Below are positions 53,937-64,000 of a stretch of 64,000 nt of DNA, one piece after another. The DNA lies in assembly GCA_026874595.1 (NCBI GenBank), contig CM049310.1:24351058-24415057 (forward strand). Direction: 5' to 3'. The position numbers and the translations under genes are program-made. The stretch is from Sipunculus nudus. Taxonomy: Eukaryota > Annelida > Sipuncula > Golfingiida > Sipunculidae. Every line of letters begins with the position of its first letter. Position 1 is the first letter of the stretch. The notes under the pieces are model-generated. The model was not told the DNA's origin. It saw only the letters and a list, made by a program, of their open reading frames with translations, and searched no databases.

Positions 53937-56900
53937 GTTAGTGTGCTATGTGTTAAATAAATGATGAATAAAACTAAGTTTATTATTATTACTATTATCC
54001 GCTTATATATTGCAAAACAAAATATTATATAATTATGTTTAAAGAAAAGTCTTAAATAAAATATAACTTACAGGTTTACAACTATAAAGTGTTAAATAAA
54101 TAATGACACGATAACATAACAGCTATTGAGGTATGCTATATATATGAGCTGCAGCAAAAATAATTGTGTCACAGTGTGTACCGTTTGTCGACATAACAAA
54201 CCACAAATATTAGGAACATAGAACTTTTATTCTACAACTTACAGGCAGGGTGTGTTAACCTGCAGCCATGGATGAACTCTACTGTCAGCAGTCCAAATGT
54301 TAGTATATACTATTGTTGATACAGTGTTAATAAGTTTCTTTCTGCATTTAATCGGTTTCACTTCAGTACTTTAAATACTTCAAACTATACCCTTAATGTC
54401 CTCACACCCTTAATGTCCTCGTTGACATTTTCAATTGGCGGATACAAGTTCTATGCAGTACTCTTAGCTCAAATTCTTATTCCGATGATTTACACATTCT
54501 GCAATGGTAATAACAATTCAAACTATTTAGATAATTACATCATTTAATGCGCAGTGCTCTCAGTACTTAACTGAGTCACAAGATGTTTACATCCAGCAGT
54601 GTTAAAAACAAATCAAGCAATCCAGATGATCAGATCACTTAATACAGACGCTAAATATCTAAACACTTTAGGTTTATCCTTGAAAAGATTATAACATTAA
54701 AATGCAAATAGTATGTTGTAAAAATAAATCTTGGACACAGGGATCTGTTATCTATCCCTTTCGGCCGTTTCCCTAGCTCTAGTAAATGTATAACCCTACC
54801 TAGGCCCATTGTTCTGCCTTGGTGTTGAGTCATTTACAATTCCGATTTAGTGTGTGTTTGCAGGCATGGTGGAAACGTACATACTGTATTAGCGGTGTAT
54901 TAGGTGTGTAGGCACTGTGTAGGCACTGTGTATGCACGGAGGAGTAAACATTCGCATAGAGCTAATTAGGATTTTATAGGGAGAGTGTGCATGGATCATC
55001 TATAGCCTGAACCATATACTGTAAAATTTTACGATTTGACCGTATACCCGGCCGATGAGGGAAGTTTGACAATGCAACTGCATCTTTGTATACCTTCTCG
55101 GTGTATAAAATGAATTTTGATAGTTCTGCTAGCCCTCTGTGTCCAGTTGCATGTAACTAAGCAATTGTTAATGTTTATATCAAATTGATTAGGCAATTAC
55201 TCTCACTTGCATCTAATACAGTCTGCACCAAGAGCTTCCCTGTTAGAGTTTGTATGCAAGACGTAAAGTTTTGTTTGAATAGCATAAGCTAGAATTGGGG
55301 CTGATGTGAGTTTTATTTTAAACACTCAAAGTAACTTTGTTGTTCAATTTACATTTAGAGCTGACTCTTTCATTTCACCTGTTTGGGGTCTTTCTCTTTG
55401 GCAAGTCTGAATTTACATAAGCAATATGATCTTCTCTATTTGAACACTGGAACGCACAAACACATTCAACTAGAACGTTTCTGGAGGGGCGGCTGTTTCT
55501 GATACATCTGATCACATGAGTGCCTATTATCATGGGTACCTGCAGATTGTAGTGCATGTGGTTGTCTTTAAATACAAATACCGGTGCATTCACCTAGCAG
55601 TTTAGCCAAGGTTCTTAAATAATTAATTCAAAACACCTCAGGCATGGTACAGTTTCATCATTGGCACTATATGTTTCTAGTCCCAGCCCTTTCAGTGAAT
55701 GTAGTGGTCTGTGTGAAAGATTTTGTATATAGAACGCACCTGCAGTGGAAAACATGAACCAGTATCTAAGATTGAGCTTAGATCTTCAACCTGAATTACA
55801 GTTTCGCTGCTATCCCCTACCAAATGTTTTATCAGTTTATCTTTAATATTGGTGTTCTTATAGAAGGGACTCTCACTCGCGCCATTAACGAGGCCTTTAC
55901 TGGTTAACACTGAAGGGTTGTGTCTGATTTATGTAACTAGCCAAGGCGTCCACGTCCGCATGGCTGTTATCTCTGAGACTGATAGAAATGGGAATACCAA
56001 CCCCAACTTATCTAGATGCACTCAGCTTTCTCTGAGTAGCTTCTAATTTAGCCACTACCCTGTTAATATCAAATGCCTGTTTAGGATCGGACAGTTTCTG
56101 TTCCGCTGCCCCTAACCTAGCTATAATACGATCTAAATTGAACTCTATTGATTTTGTATTAATTGCCTGCTGTAAACTATAGACTTTCTTGGTCTTTTAC
56201 ATAATCAAACTTATGGCGAGTGGTATATTTAGGACAATCCTGACATCTCTGACCAATATTTGGTTCTGAATATTTAAATGGAAGCTCTGCTCTCAGTCAA
56301 AAAATGTTTCGTTTGCTTTCTGTGGCATCCCTACTAACCTACAAGTCCACGTGGCCTCACTTTCCCCTTCCTATTGCTTTTCCATGTAACATGTTTGTAA
56401 GAGAGCTTCACCTTTTACTTTCGTTTAATATCACATCATGTTTATCAATAATCTATTCCAACGTAGCTCCCATTTGCAACAATGTATGTATTCTACACTT
56501 CTGGAGAAATAAGACAGATTTATGGCAATGATTGGAAAATAAAAATCACATACAATAGTATTATACACTCAATATACCAACAAACGGGGAAAGAAATAAG
56601 AAACAACAAAGACCATTATACTTCTGCCTTTAAAATTGATAACATTCTTTTTATGACAAAAACTGTAAAAAAAGGTATATACAAATATAGATAGGCGATA
56701 TCTACACCCAGGAATGAGTATTTTATTATGGCATCAAGATATTGTAGTTAGTGTTAAAGATGTCGTACTTGAGAATTTAAAAAAAATATGTTCAATAACA
56801 ATATCATAAAAATAAGATACCTTCAATTCAACATATTTTAACATATTACTTAGAATGCGACATTAACACCTACAAACATTAAGAAATCTTTCAAGCACCA

Positions 56901-57426
56901 TGCAACTAATGTTTTGCATACTTATAATATAAAAAAACATGACATTAAGTATATCAAATAAGGAATGTCAGTAAATATGTGACATATAGCAGATATAAAT
57001 AAAGAATTAAATCCGACCTCAATGTTCAGTTCACATACAAAAAGCAAAAGTTTATACAAATATTCTGAACCCTCAATTTGAGCCTTTGTCGCGGCTCTAA
57101 TGTTTTTAAAGTTTTCCTTTCGGTACTGCCTCCTGTTTTAAATAGAATAGTAATTCGTGACCAATTTACATGCACTTCTATTTGACAAAGATTGCCGTTT
57201 TGTAATATATACATCCTACTTTACAAGCAATACAATTTTACCTTCCTGTTGATCTTACATTATGAAGTATCCACGTATGTGAATAGGCATTTGGAAGTTG
57301 AAAACTCTTTTACCACTTACATTCATTATACAGCAGATCTTTTACAAACTACACTCATAAAAATAGTGTAGCAGTGTTGCCTCTTTTTTACAGAAGAAAC
57401 AGTACTTTTCCCCATTAACACTCTAG

Positions 57427-57476
57427 GGATAATCGGAAGTAACTACAATCCCTGGACTACAGAATTCTGATGCTTA
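57427..57476 (+). pseudogene. Single exon-2-like cassette, copy 2, dead
   Basis: It has acceptor aacactctag and 50 nt resembling exon 2 (aactacaatccctggactacag), but the second codon is TAA and the donor is GTTATA. It is the positional counterpart of the five-unit array in copy 1 and is flanked by the same 5' unit sequence (57262-57426). Confidence 0.8.
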
Positions 57477-57929
57477 GTTATAAACATATTGTAATTAATG
57501 AACTGCCCTGATCATTACCAAAGTTTGTGACTTGACTGTTGTCTTAAGGTTGCATCACTTGATAATCAGAGTTGGTTCTCATCAAATACCCTATGTCCTG
57601 TGCTGTGTAAGGATATCCACATATATAAACACTGCAATTTTGCATGTATTAGATAAGAATTAATTTCATACAGCAAAGTCAAATGCTTTTAAACATTTCG
57701 TTTTTTCTATGGCCTCTCGGTGCAACCCTCCTATACCGCAATGGTTAACATGCAAACACGGGTTCTAACCCGTCGTCTTGGAATAGACGTATTGATGATG
57801 AATTAATGGATCTTACATAGAGAAAAAAATCAAGTGATCTTTTATCAAGTATACTGGTATACAAGAACATGTGACAATTTAAATGTATATTTAGCAACTG
57901 TATGCTTTATTATAGCAAATTTAGGAGTT

Positions 57930-60403
57930 TTGTGCTTTTCACCTATATTTCTGAGTTTGATCTCGGTAGTTTTCAGTAGTTTTTGATGACAGTATGACTT
58001 TTGATGACTGAGTTTGATGACAGTAGTTTTCCAGTTGAAATGTTACCATTTGCATTTCTTTAGAATCGGTTCTCCTTTGACATTGTAGACTGTTTGTTCC
58101 TCCTGTCTGAAAAATCAGATTCAAATATTTTAATGCTGTCGATTGGCGTCATCATTTTTTTTCTCTCACAGAAGTCCTGCATATGTAGTTACATGTATTT
58201 CTTTTGGAGCTTGTCTTGTTCTCTTCTGGACGATTTGGCTGATTCAGGTAAGGATGCAGAGCTACTGGTACCTCTTTTGCAATGATTATAAAAGTTCACC
58301 AATACCATCATCTGGTCTTTCGCAATCATCTAGTTTTCCCATAATACTCCATCCCAAATCGGTCTCTTCTGCAAAAGGTTGATTTAACTTTACAGGTTAA
58401 ACAGTTTCGGGGTGCGAGAGATGTGAGCAGTTGTAACAAATGAGAAGACCCTATTCTCAGTCCTGGAAAGGTTGGATTCATTGAGCTATCTTTTCCAAGT
58501 GTGACCAATATTTGGCAACATCTGGAGTCGGTATGTGCGACTAATCAACTGGTATACTCCCGTGAGTATGTAACTGCCAAGGAAATTTATATATGTCAAT
58601 CATATCCTCTACCATCAGGTTTTATAAACCTTTTGCATTGGACGACTCTGTCCCTTGACGTCATTGTGGTCTTTTTTGGCCAGTGTGGTCCAGAATGAAT
58701 GTACTGTCAGATTGTGTGTCCAAAAGGGCATAAACAAGGTGTTCTTGATCAGGCATGCTACTGCTAGACACCAATAAAGAGACTATCATTGAGGTTACAG
58801 ATTCACCCCGAAAGCTTGCCACACCTCTACAAAGGGCATCTTTGGTCACATTTGTCAACTTGGATTAATCCTGAGATGCTGCATTTGCCATGCCCTTATC
58901 TTCTAATTAGTTTGTTATTGAGGAATTAACAACTTTGGTTTCTATTGGTTTTCGTTGCATTTGAAGACAAGTTGGATGTCTGAAAACCAGTTTTCTTTCT
59001 AAAGTCATGTTTCCTTGTCAGTGTTTTGGCAGTAAAATTTCCGCAATCTTGCAATACATGATTGTCGATGTTACAGAACAAACACGGTTTCTCAGTTTTT
59101 ATGTTTCTTCTCTCCCATGCGAGTTTCAGCTGCAAAATTCCTGGTACTTGAATTACGCTTCTTGATCCTACTGCTTTTATCTCTTCCTTCTCAAAAGAGA
59201 ACTCCCTATTGCCCCTAATAGGGTAACAAGCAATATCAGCTTCCCCACTGATGAATTCCGCGAATTCACTGAAACTGGGGTCATTTCCAGTTGTTTTCTT
59301 GTTCTTAACGCGAAACGGCTCCATCTGGCAACTACCAAGCAGATAATTTTTGCACAAGTTTTCTATTTTCACGATTTAAATTTAGAATCTCCAGACATTT
59401 GATATCCACAATGGCCACCTTGCATTGGCCAAGAAAATCAAATGAACCGTCGGAGTTCTTTGTGGTCCTTTGTGTCAATCTTTGACCAAGAATCTGATTT
59501 ATCTCTAAAGTTCTAAGCAATGACAAACGGTTTGTCATATCGTTCCTCAAGGACTTTCTTTGCCTTTACAAAGGCACGATGGCTCGTCAAGAGGAAGAAA
59601 TCATTCACAGCTTCCCTCGCTAGACCACCTAAATATCTTATAAGGTAATGTATCTTATCTCATGGGGCGATTCCTCTACTTTTGATATTAGTTCAAAATG
59701 TGCTTCCCACTTTGGGTATTCCCATTGGTTTCCGCTGAAAACTGTCGGTTCTGGTGGCGGCAAGTGACTTGAGCTTACTGATACCAGCAGTCTCTCCGTA
59801 AAATGGTGAGGTGCCTCATCAGGGATGGTGGGCGCAATGAAGGGATACTTGGTTCTGGTACCACATGAGTAGTTTCCTAAGAATAAGCACCTGTGTTCTT
59901 TTTTTACATCTCGTGTTGCATAGTTGTTGGTCTGCAATTCGCCTTTCTCACTTAAGAAGGATCAGATCTCAAAGTCATCACCTTCATTCTTACACTTCTC
60001 TTGCGTTTCTTTTTCATAAATTTCAGCCTTAACTCTTCTATGTGGAGCTACTTTGAAATCCTCTGTTGTTTAGTTTGCCTACGTTTCCTGTCTAGCATAG
60101 CATTCATCTCTGCATGTTCTAGTTCTATCCTTTTAAGTTCATCTTGACATTCAGCTTCCTTCACCTGTTCTTCTAATTCAGCACGATGTGCAGCTGTCCT
60201 TGCGGATACATCTCTTCTTTTCGAGGAAATATCAGAGACTCAAGACTGAGGGTGTGGTACAACGTGAGGACATTAAAGATTTTCCACTCACTTTGTGAGT
60301 CTCTCGGAGCTGCATGAGATGTTTCTGGAGACAAGGTGCCATCTGTCTCTGCCATTATTTTATCTACCTCCTGCCTTACTTCAGATGGTGGTGCAATAAA
60401 CAT
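57930..60403 (-). mobile_element. BEL/Pao retroelement remnant, copy 2 (longer gag)
   Basis: On the minus strand a coiled-coil-like gag start (AELEEQVKEAECQDELKRIE, about 60080-60180) precedes FSGNQWEYPKWEAHFELI (59680-59745), the usual gag phrase of this superfamily. Zinc-knuckle and protease fragments follow at 58661-59372. Frames are broken. The part 59810-61080 is absent from copy 1, where the remnant ends at 26690. Confidence 0.75.
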
Positions 60404-60549
60404 ACGTCATGCACCTCCTGATATGTGAGATTTATTATGTCTTGCTTTTCCCTCTGTTGTCAGTAGGCAATATATGCTTTCAGTCAGTATGTTTGCCCAC
60501 TATATAAAAACTGGAAACTGTATGATTAATCAATATATGCTGTACATTA

Positions 60550-60890
60550 AATTTGTCTTGATGACAGATCAGACTAAGTTCTTCCACAGTCTTCATGACT
60601 GTATATAAATCATTGATAGTCCTGTTACAGTCCTTCTGACTGGATACACAATACTTGGTATCAGTCAAGTTCTAATAATTGGATGAACACAGTTCATTAC
60701 AGTCCTTATGATCGGATGCAATACACAATTTGTTCTCCTACACCCCTGACTACTGTGTACAATATGCAATTGATTATGTTACAGCCCTTACGGCTTAATG
60801 CAATGCACAGATGGCTTTCGTACAGTCCTTATAGATGAATACAAAATAGTGTATGCTCTGAAACAGTCCTTATGACTTGATTAAAAAAAA
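60550..60890. repeat. Short diverged tandem repeat near the BEL/Pao remnant
   Basis: The phrase ttacagtccttatgantggatgcaatacacaat recurs about every 55-65 bases in five or six diverged units. It could be untranslated or LTR sequence of the adjacent retroelement. Confidence 0.55.
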
Positions 60891-62044
60891 CAGTCCTTCA
60901 GCATCTGAAGCATGTCACACCAGAAGAGTCAGGAGCAACCGGGTACGCATCCTGTTGACGTAGTGCGTCGACTTTTCATTTTAGATCCCAGTCATTCACG
61001 GACAACAATGAGATGCTTAGTATTGCTGCTGTCACAGCTTATTATGAATATTACAGGTCTGTGACACTGTGAAAACTGAATCAATAGAATGCAAATTACA
61101 AATATAATGTTCTAATCCAGCATATTGTCAATAACATATACTTTATTCTTAGAAAACATGTAGTAAATTGTTTAGAAACTATCTCAGCATAACTTATGTA
61201 CTTGAAGACGAATACAAAAGGATATACATAACTTATTAACATATTCACAGAAAAATCTACAATTTTATATCATGGGAAAAACACACTATTGAAATGAAGT
61301 AAAAATACTGAGGCTAGTAGTGATAAGAACATCAGTTATCCAACATATGTACAAACGTCTAGTTCTTTAGGTGAACAAGTGCTGCCATCTGGCGAGCGGG
61401 TCATGAACTAAACCCCCTAACGGCCACCAGTGCGTCTATTTAACATGGGCATTGTACTTCTATACGATGTTCATGTTCAAACATACAAGTTTATGTTTAT
61501 GTATACATTCCAATTAAGTAACACATGTGAGCCCTCATTATAAAACAACATGTCAGTTTGATGTTAAATATTAGATCTGTAAATTACTGTCAAACATACC
61601 TTGTAGCGACTCGTGAAGTATGGGACAAAGTCTTAACTGTTATTCTTTTATGGACCTAGATAAATGAATTACTTACGCTGAATGTGCAGCAAACATCTTT
61701 ATAGTTAGTTTCCAGTTCTCGGGTGTAGTAGAATAATTATATTATTACTCGAACAGAAACGGTTAAGCTGCGTTCCCGCTTGATGTCAAAAGCTGCATTA
61801 CTTAAACGACATCCACATATTCAACCGCCACTTATATATATCAGCCAGAGGGAACTCATTAAAACAGACGAAAAACATTAATTTGTATTCAACTTTAAGC
61901 AAACACAACAAAACCTTACGGTGTACATGTATATTCAACTTTAACAAAACACAACAAAATCTTACGGTGTACATGTACAGCTAATTTCTTTACATAAATC
62001 AATAGAACTATCTTCTCTTGGATACATACAAGCGTTATCAAGTT

Positions 62045-62761
62045 TGTTTACATTGATGCATTGGTCGCCATAATTCTCTGCATGCGTATTAATCATGGAT
62101 TGTTTCAACAGTTCCTGAAGACTGGTGGCGCCAACTGGATTTTTTTTTCGAATTTTTACACTTTTTTCCCTATTTTTGAGACCTTCAAAGATGTTGTTGT
62201 CCTTTTAACAAAACACTGCTTGTAACCTTTAAAGCTTGAAACTTTTCACTTGACATCCAGGGAGGTCAATGAAAAATATGTTTTGTTAATTAAAATTAGG
62301 TCTCTGTTACCCATATCCTTCGTGCTTTACGGCTTGTAAGTACCCCCCAGTATAATTAAACATTTGATACAAAACATCTTGTATCTGATAATCGAAAGCG
62401 TTTATCACCATGATTCTTTTCATGCATATTGGTCACGGAGAAGGCACCCCCTGGATTTTTTTTTAAATTTCTACGCATATTCTTTAAATTTTTATTTTTG
62501 AGAACTTGAAAGATGCGGTCGTCCATTTACAGGGCCCAAAGCGGAACAATTGCACCTAGAATATTCTCACTTGACATCCAGGAAGATCCATGAAAAATCT
62601 CTTTGGAAACCTGAACTTAGTTCTTTGTTACCCATATCCTTTGAGCTATGCTTAAGTTGATTCGGAATACCTCCTACAAAGTTTTGCATTCAGATGATAG
62701 AATTCCTCTTTCGAATGGTTTTCTCGACAGCTCAGCGTCATGACCCCTCGGTCACTTATTT
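62045..62761 (+). repeat. Fragment of the 338-bp repeat element, copy 2
   Basis: This counterpart of 27115-28163 has two units and the terminal signature cagctcagcgtcatgacccctcggtcactta. One near-copy of the palindrome (GGTGGCGCCAAC) lies at 62123. Confidence 0.7.
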
Positions 62762-62941
62762 AATGTCTAGTTGAGAAGTGCCATCAACTTAGAAAAGTGG
62801 AAATTGTTTCACTTTGGGTTATTTTAGTAATACATAATTATTATACCACATGCATGCTCAATATATCATATTTATTTTATCAATATATTTAACATGTGAA
62901 TATTCCTTTATTCATGACATTTTTTCTCCTAATATTTTTTG

Positions 62942-62991
62942 GGATCCTCAAGAGCGACTACAATCCCTGGACTACAGCCTTCTGATGATAA
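62942..62991 (+). CDS. CYP20 exon 2, copy 2 (acceptor lost)
   Basis: The 50 nt encode the same peptide as exon 2 of copy 1 (one silent change, gca to gcg) and the donor GTAAGTGAC is intact. Upstream reads aatattttttg, so the AG acceptor of copy 1 (tcttttctag) is missing. This copy cannot use the same site. Confidence 0.75.
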
Positions 62992-63009
62992 GTAAGTGAC
63001 ATACAATAA

Positions 63010-63562
63010 ACAAGGGCCCGCAAAGCGGAGCATCCCCTCACACGGGGAATAATTAGAATGGGTGTATTATACAGTGTGAAATTGGGAGAGCAGCTCTCTA
63101 GCTGTGCGCTTTGCTCCTGTGACCTCAAACTAAATAGGGTTCTGCATCAATGGGTGGGTGGCTCATATGACTCACCCACCCATAGATGAAGAACCAATTC
63201 GATTTTGAGGTCACGGGTCAGAGGTCACGGTCACAGGGCTAACTTCTTGAAAAAAAACTTGTGGACCTCTTTCAAGCCAAACCGTTTCATCAAAATCATT
63301 TATCTTGCACATATGGAGGTCACGGAGTAAATGGTCACAGCCACGCCGCCCACTTCCTGAAAAAGCTTGTGAACTGATTTTAGGTCAAACTGTTAGACAA
63401 ACACTTGTCACTGTCATCTTGCTCATATGACTCACCCACCCATTAATGAAGAACCCTATTTAGTTTGAGGTCACAGGAGCCCTCTCCATTTTCACACTGT
63501 GTAATACACCCATTATAATTATGCCCTTCATGAGGGGATGCACCGCTTTCCCGTCCCCTTGT
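63010..63562. mobile_element. Foldback MITE, copy 2 intron 2
   Basis: This is the counterpart of 28396-29184 with both ends intact: ACAAGGGCCCGCAAAGCGGA at left and TCCGCTTT-like sequence with CCCCTTGT at right, flanked by ataa/tataa. The interior is shorter than in copy 1. A DR1-like GGGTCAGAGGTCA lies at 63215. Confidence 0.75.
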
Positions 63563-63777
63563 TATAACAAAGTTAGGTTTTCATTGAAGTACAAGTAACA
63601 ACATTTTTTTTGCTTTTCAACTGGATTGTAATTTCGATCTATCGACAGTCTTTTTCTAGTTGAATATGCATTACATTAGAATATTTTATGTTTTAGCTTA
63701 AGCCCAAAACGTAACGTTCTCTGGGAGAAACAAAATATTTTTACCTGTCATAGTAATAATTATTATTTTTTTGACAG

Positions 63778-63947
63778 AGATTGTAACCTGGCTGATATCA
63801 GGAAGGCGGGCAGTCTACATGAGTTTCTTATGAAGCTACATGAAGATTACGGATCAATAGCCTCATTCTGGTTTGGCCGACAGCTGACGCTCAGCATTGC
63901 ATCACCTGAACTGTTCAAGGAACATCAGCTGTTGTTTGACAAACCAC
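63778..63947 (+). CDS. CYP20 exon 3, copy 2 (open, weak donor)
   Basis: The acceptor tttgacag is intact, and 170 nt stay open in the phase of copy 1. The peptide differs at few places (for example DCNLADIRKAG and FGRQLTLSI). The donor is GTTATC rather than GTAAGC. The remaining exons of this copy lie outside the window. Confidence 0.75.
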
Positions 63948-64000
63948 GTTATCTCTTGTAATCATGACGCTTTTTATCAAATATTTATAGAATATTTTAA

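Larger units (their letters stand above)
53937..62941 (+). other. CYP20 copy 2 intron 1 (9.0 kb)
   Basis: Paralogous non-coding sequence fills 53937-57240; the part at 54890-55420 also matches copy 0. The dead exon-2-like cassette (57427), BEL/Pao remnant (57930-60400), short repeats (60550-60890), about 1 kb of AT-rich sequence with no recognised content (61000-62045) and the 338-bp-family fragment (62045-62761) follow. Confidence 0.7.
51590..64000 (+). repeat. Segmental duplication unit, 5' part of copy 2 (runs off the window)
   Basis: The order of content is that of copy 1: LINE remnant, upstream block, exon 1, intron 1, exon 2, MITE, exon 3. It lacks the hAT-like MITE and LINE 3' fragment of copy 1 and has one instead of five exon-2-like cassettes. 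It keeps a longer BEL/Pao piece. The rest of the gene lies beyond the window. Confidence 0.9.

Overview
This looks like a molluscan, probably bivalve, nuclear genome window. It is AT-rich, with long introns and (AT)n runs. It also carries the tCAGCTGAgc/(GTCC)n dispersed repeats that I associate with bivalve genomes (from memory). No bacterial features, CRISPR, tRNA or rRNA genes were recognised. The one host gene that can be assembled is a cytochrome P450 of the CYP20 (CYP20A1-like) family on the + strand, with 11 exons between 19534 and 49073. Joining the exons at GT/AG sites gives 1437 nt, or 478 codons plus stop, with every splice phase consistent. It has an N-terminal membrane anchor, an I-helix AGFHTT, an ESIR (ExxR) and a heme-cysteine motif.

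The window is a tandem-duplication cluster of that gene. A decayed 5' copy (copy 0, about 4.8-16.6 kb) keeps only a frameshifted exon 1. Copy 1 (16.8-49.1 kb) is the complete gene, preceded by an L1/Tx1-like LINE remnant. A degenerate exon 2 lies at about 51.24 kb. Copy 2 (51.6 kb to the window end) repeats the LINE remnant and exons 1-3 at an offset of about 34.4 kb. Its coding parts are open, but its splice signals are decayed. Because the copies are paralogous, one can serve as the empty site that defines insertions in another.

The most unusual structure is in intron 1 of copy 1. Five tandem units of about 217 bp (22588-23664) each carry an exon-2-like cassette with its own AG acceptor and GTAAGT donor and conserved length phase. 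Two of the five would splice in frame to exon 3. Copy 2 has a single dead counterpart.

The rest is mobile DNA. Three elements start with an AGCTCAGCTGA-type stem-loop and (GTCC)n and end in a GTGACCCATGGGTCAC-like palindrome (6991-10244, 10764-14214, 46922-48734). One of them carries tandem 338-bp and 281-bp units bearing the palindrome GGTGGCGCCACC. Other mobile DNA comprises BEL/Pao gag-protease remnants in intron 1 of both copies, hAT-like MITEs, a foldback MITE in intron 2, a LINE 3' fragment, and a 5.6-kb LTR retrotransposon on the - strand in intron 9. That retrotransposon contains a segment duplicated from the neighbouring intron DNA. Introns 4, 9 and 10 hold further tandem repeats and microsatellites.
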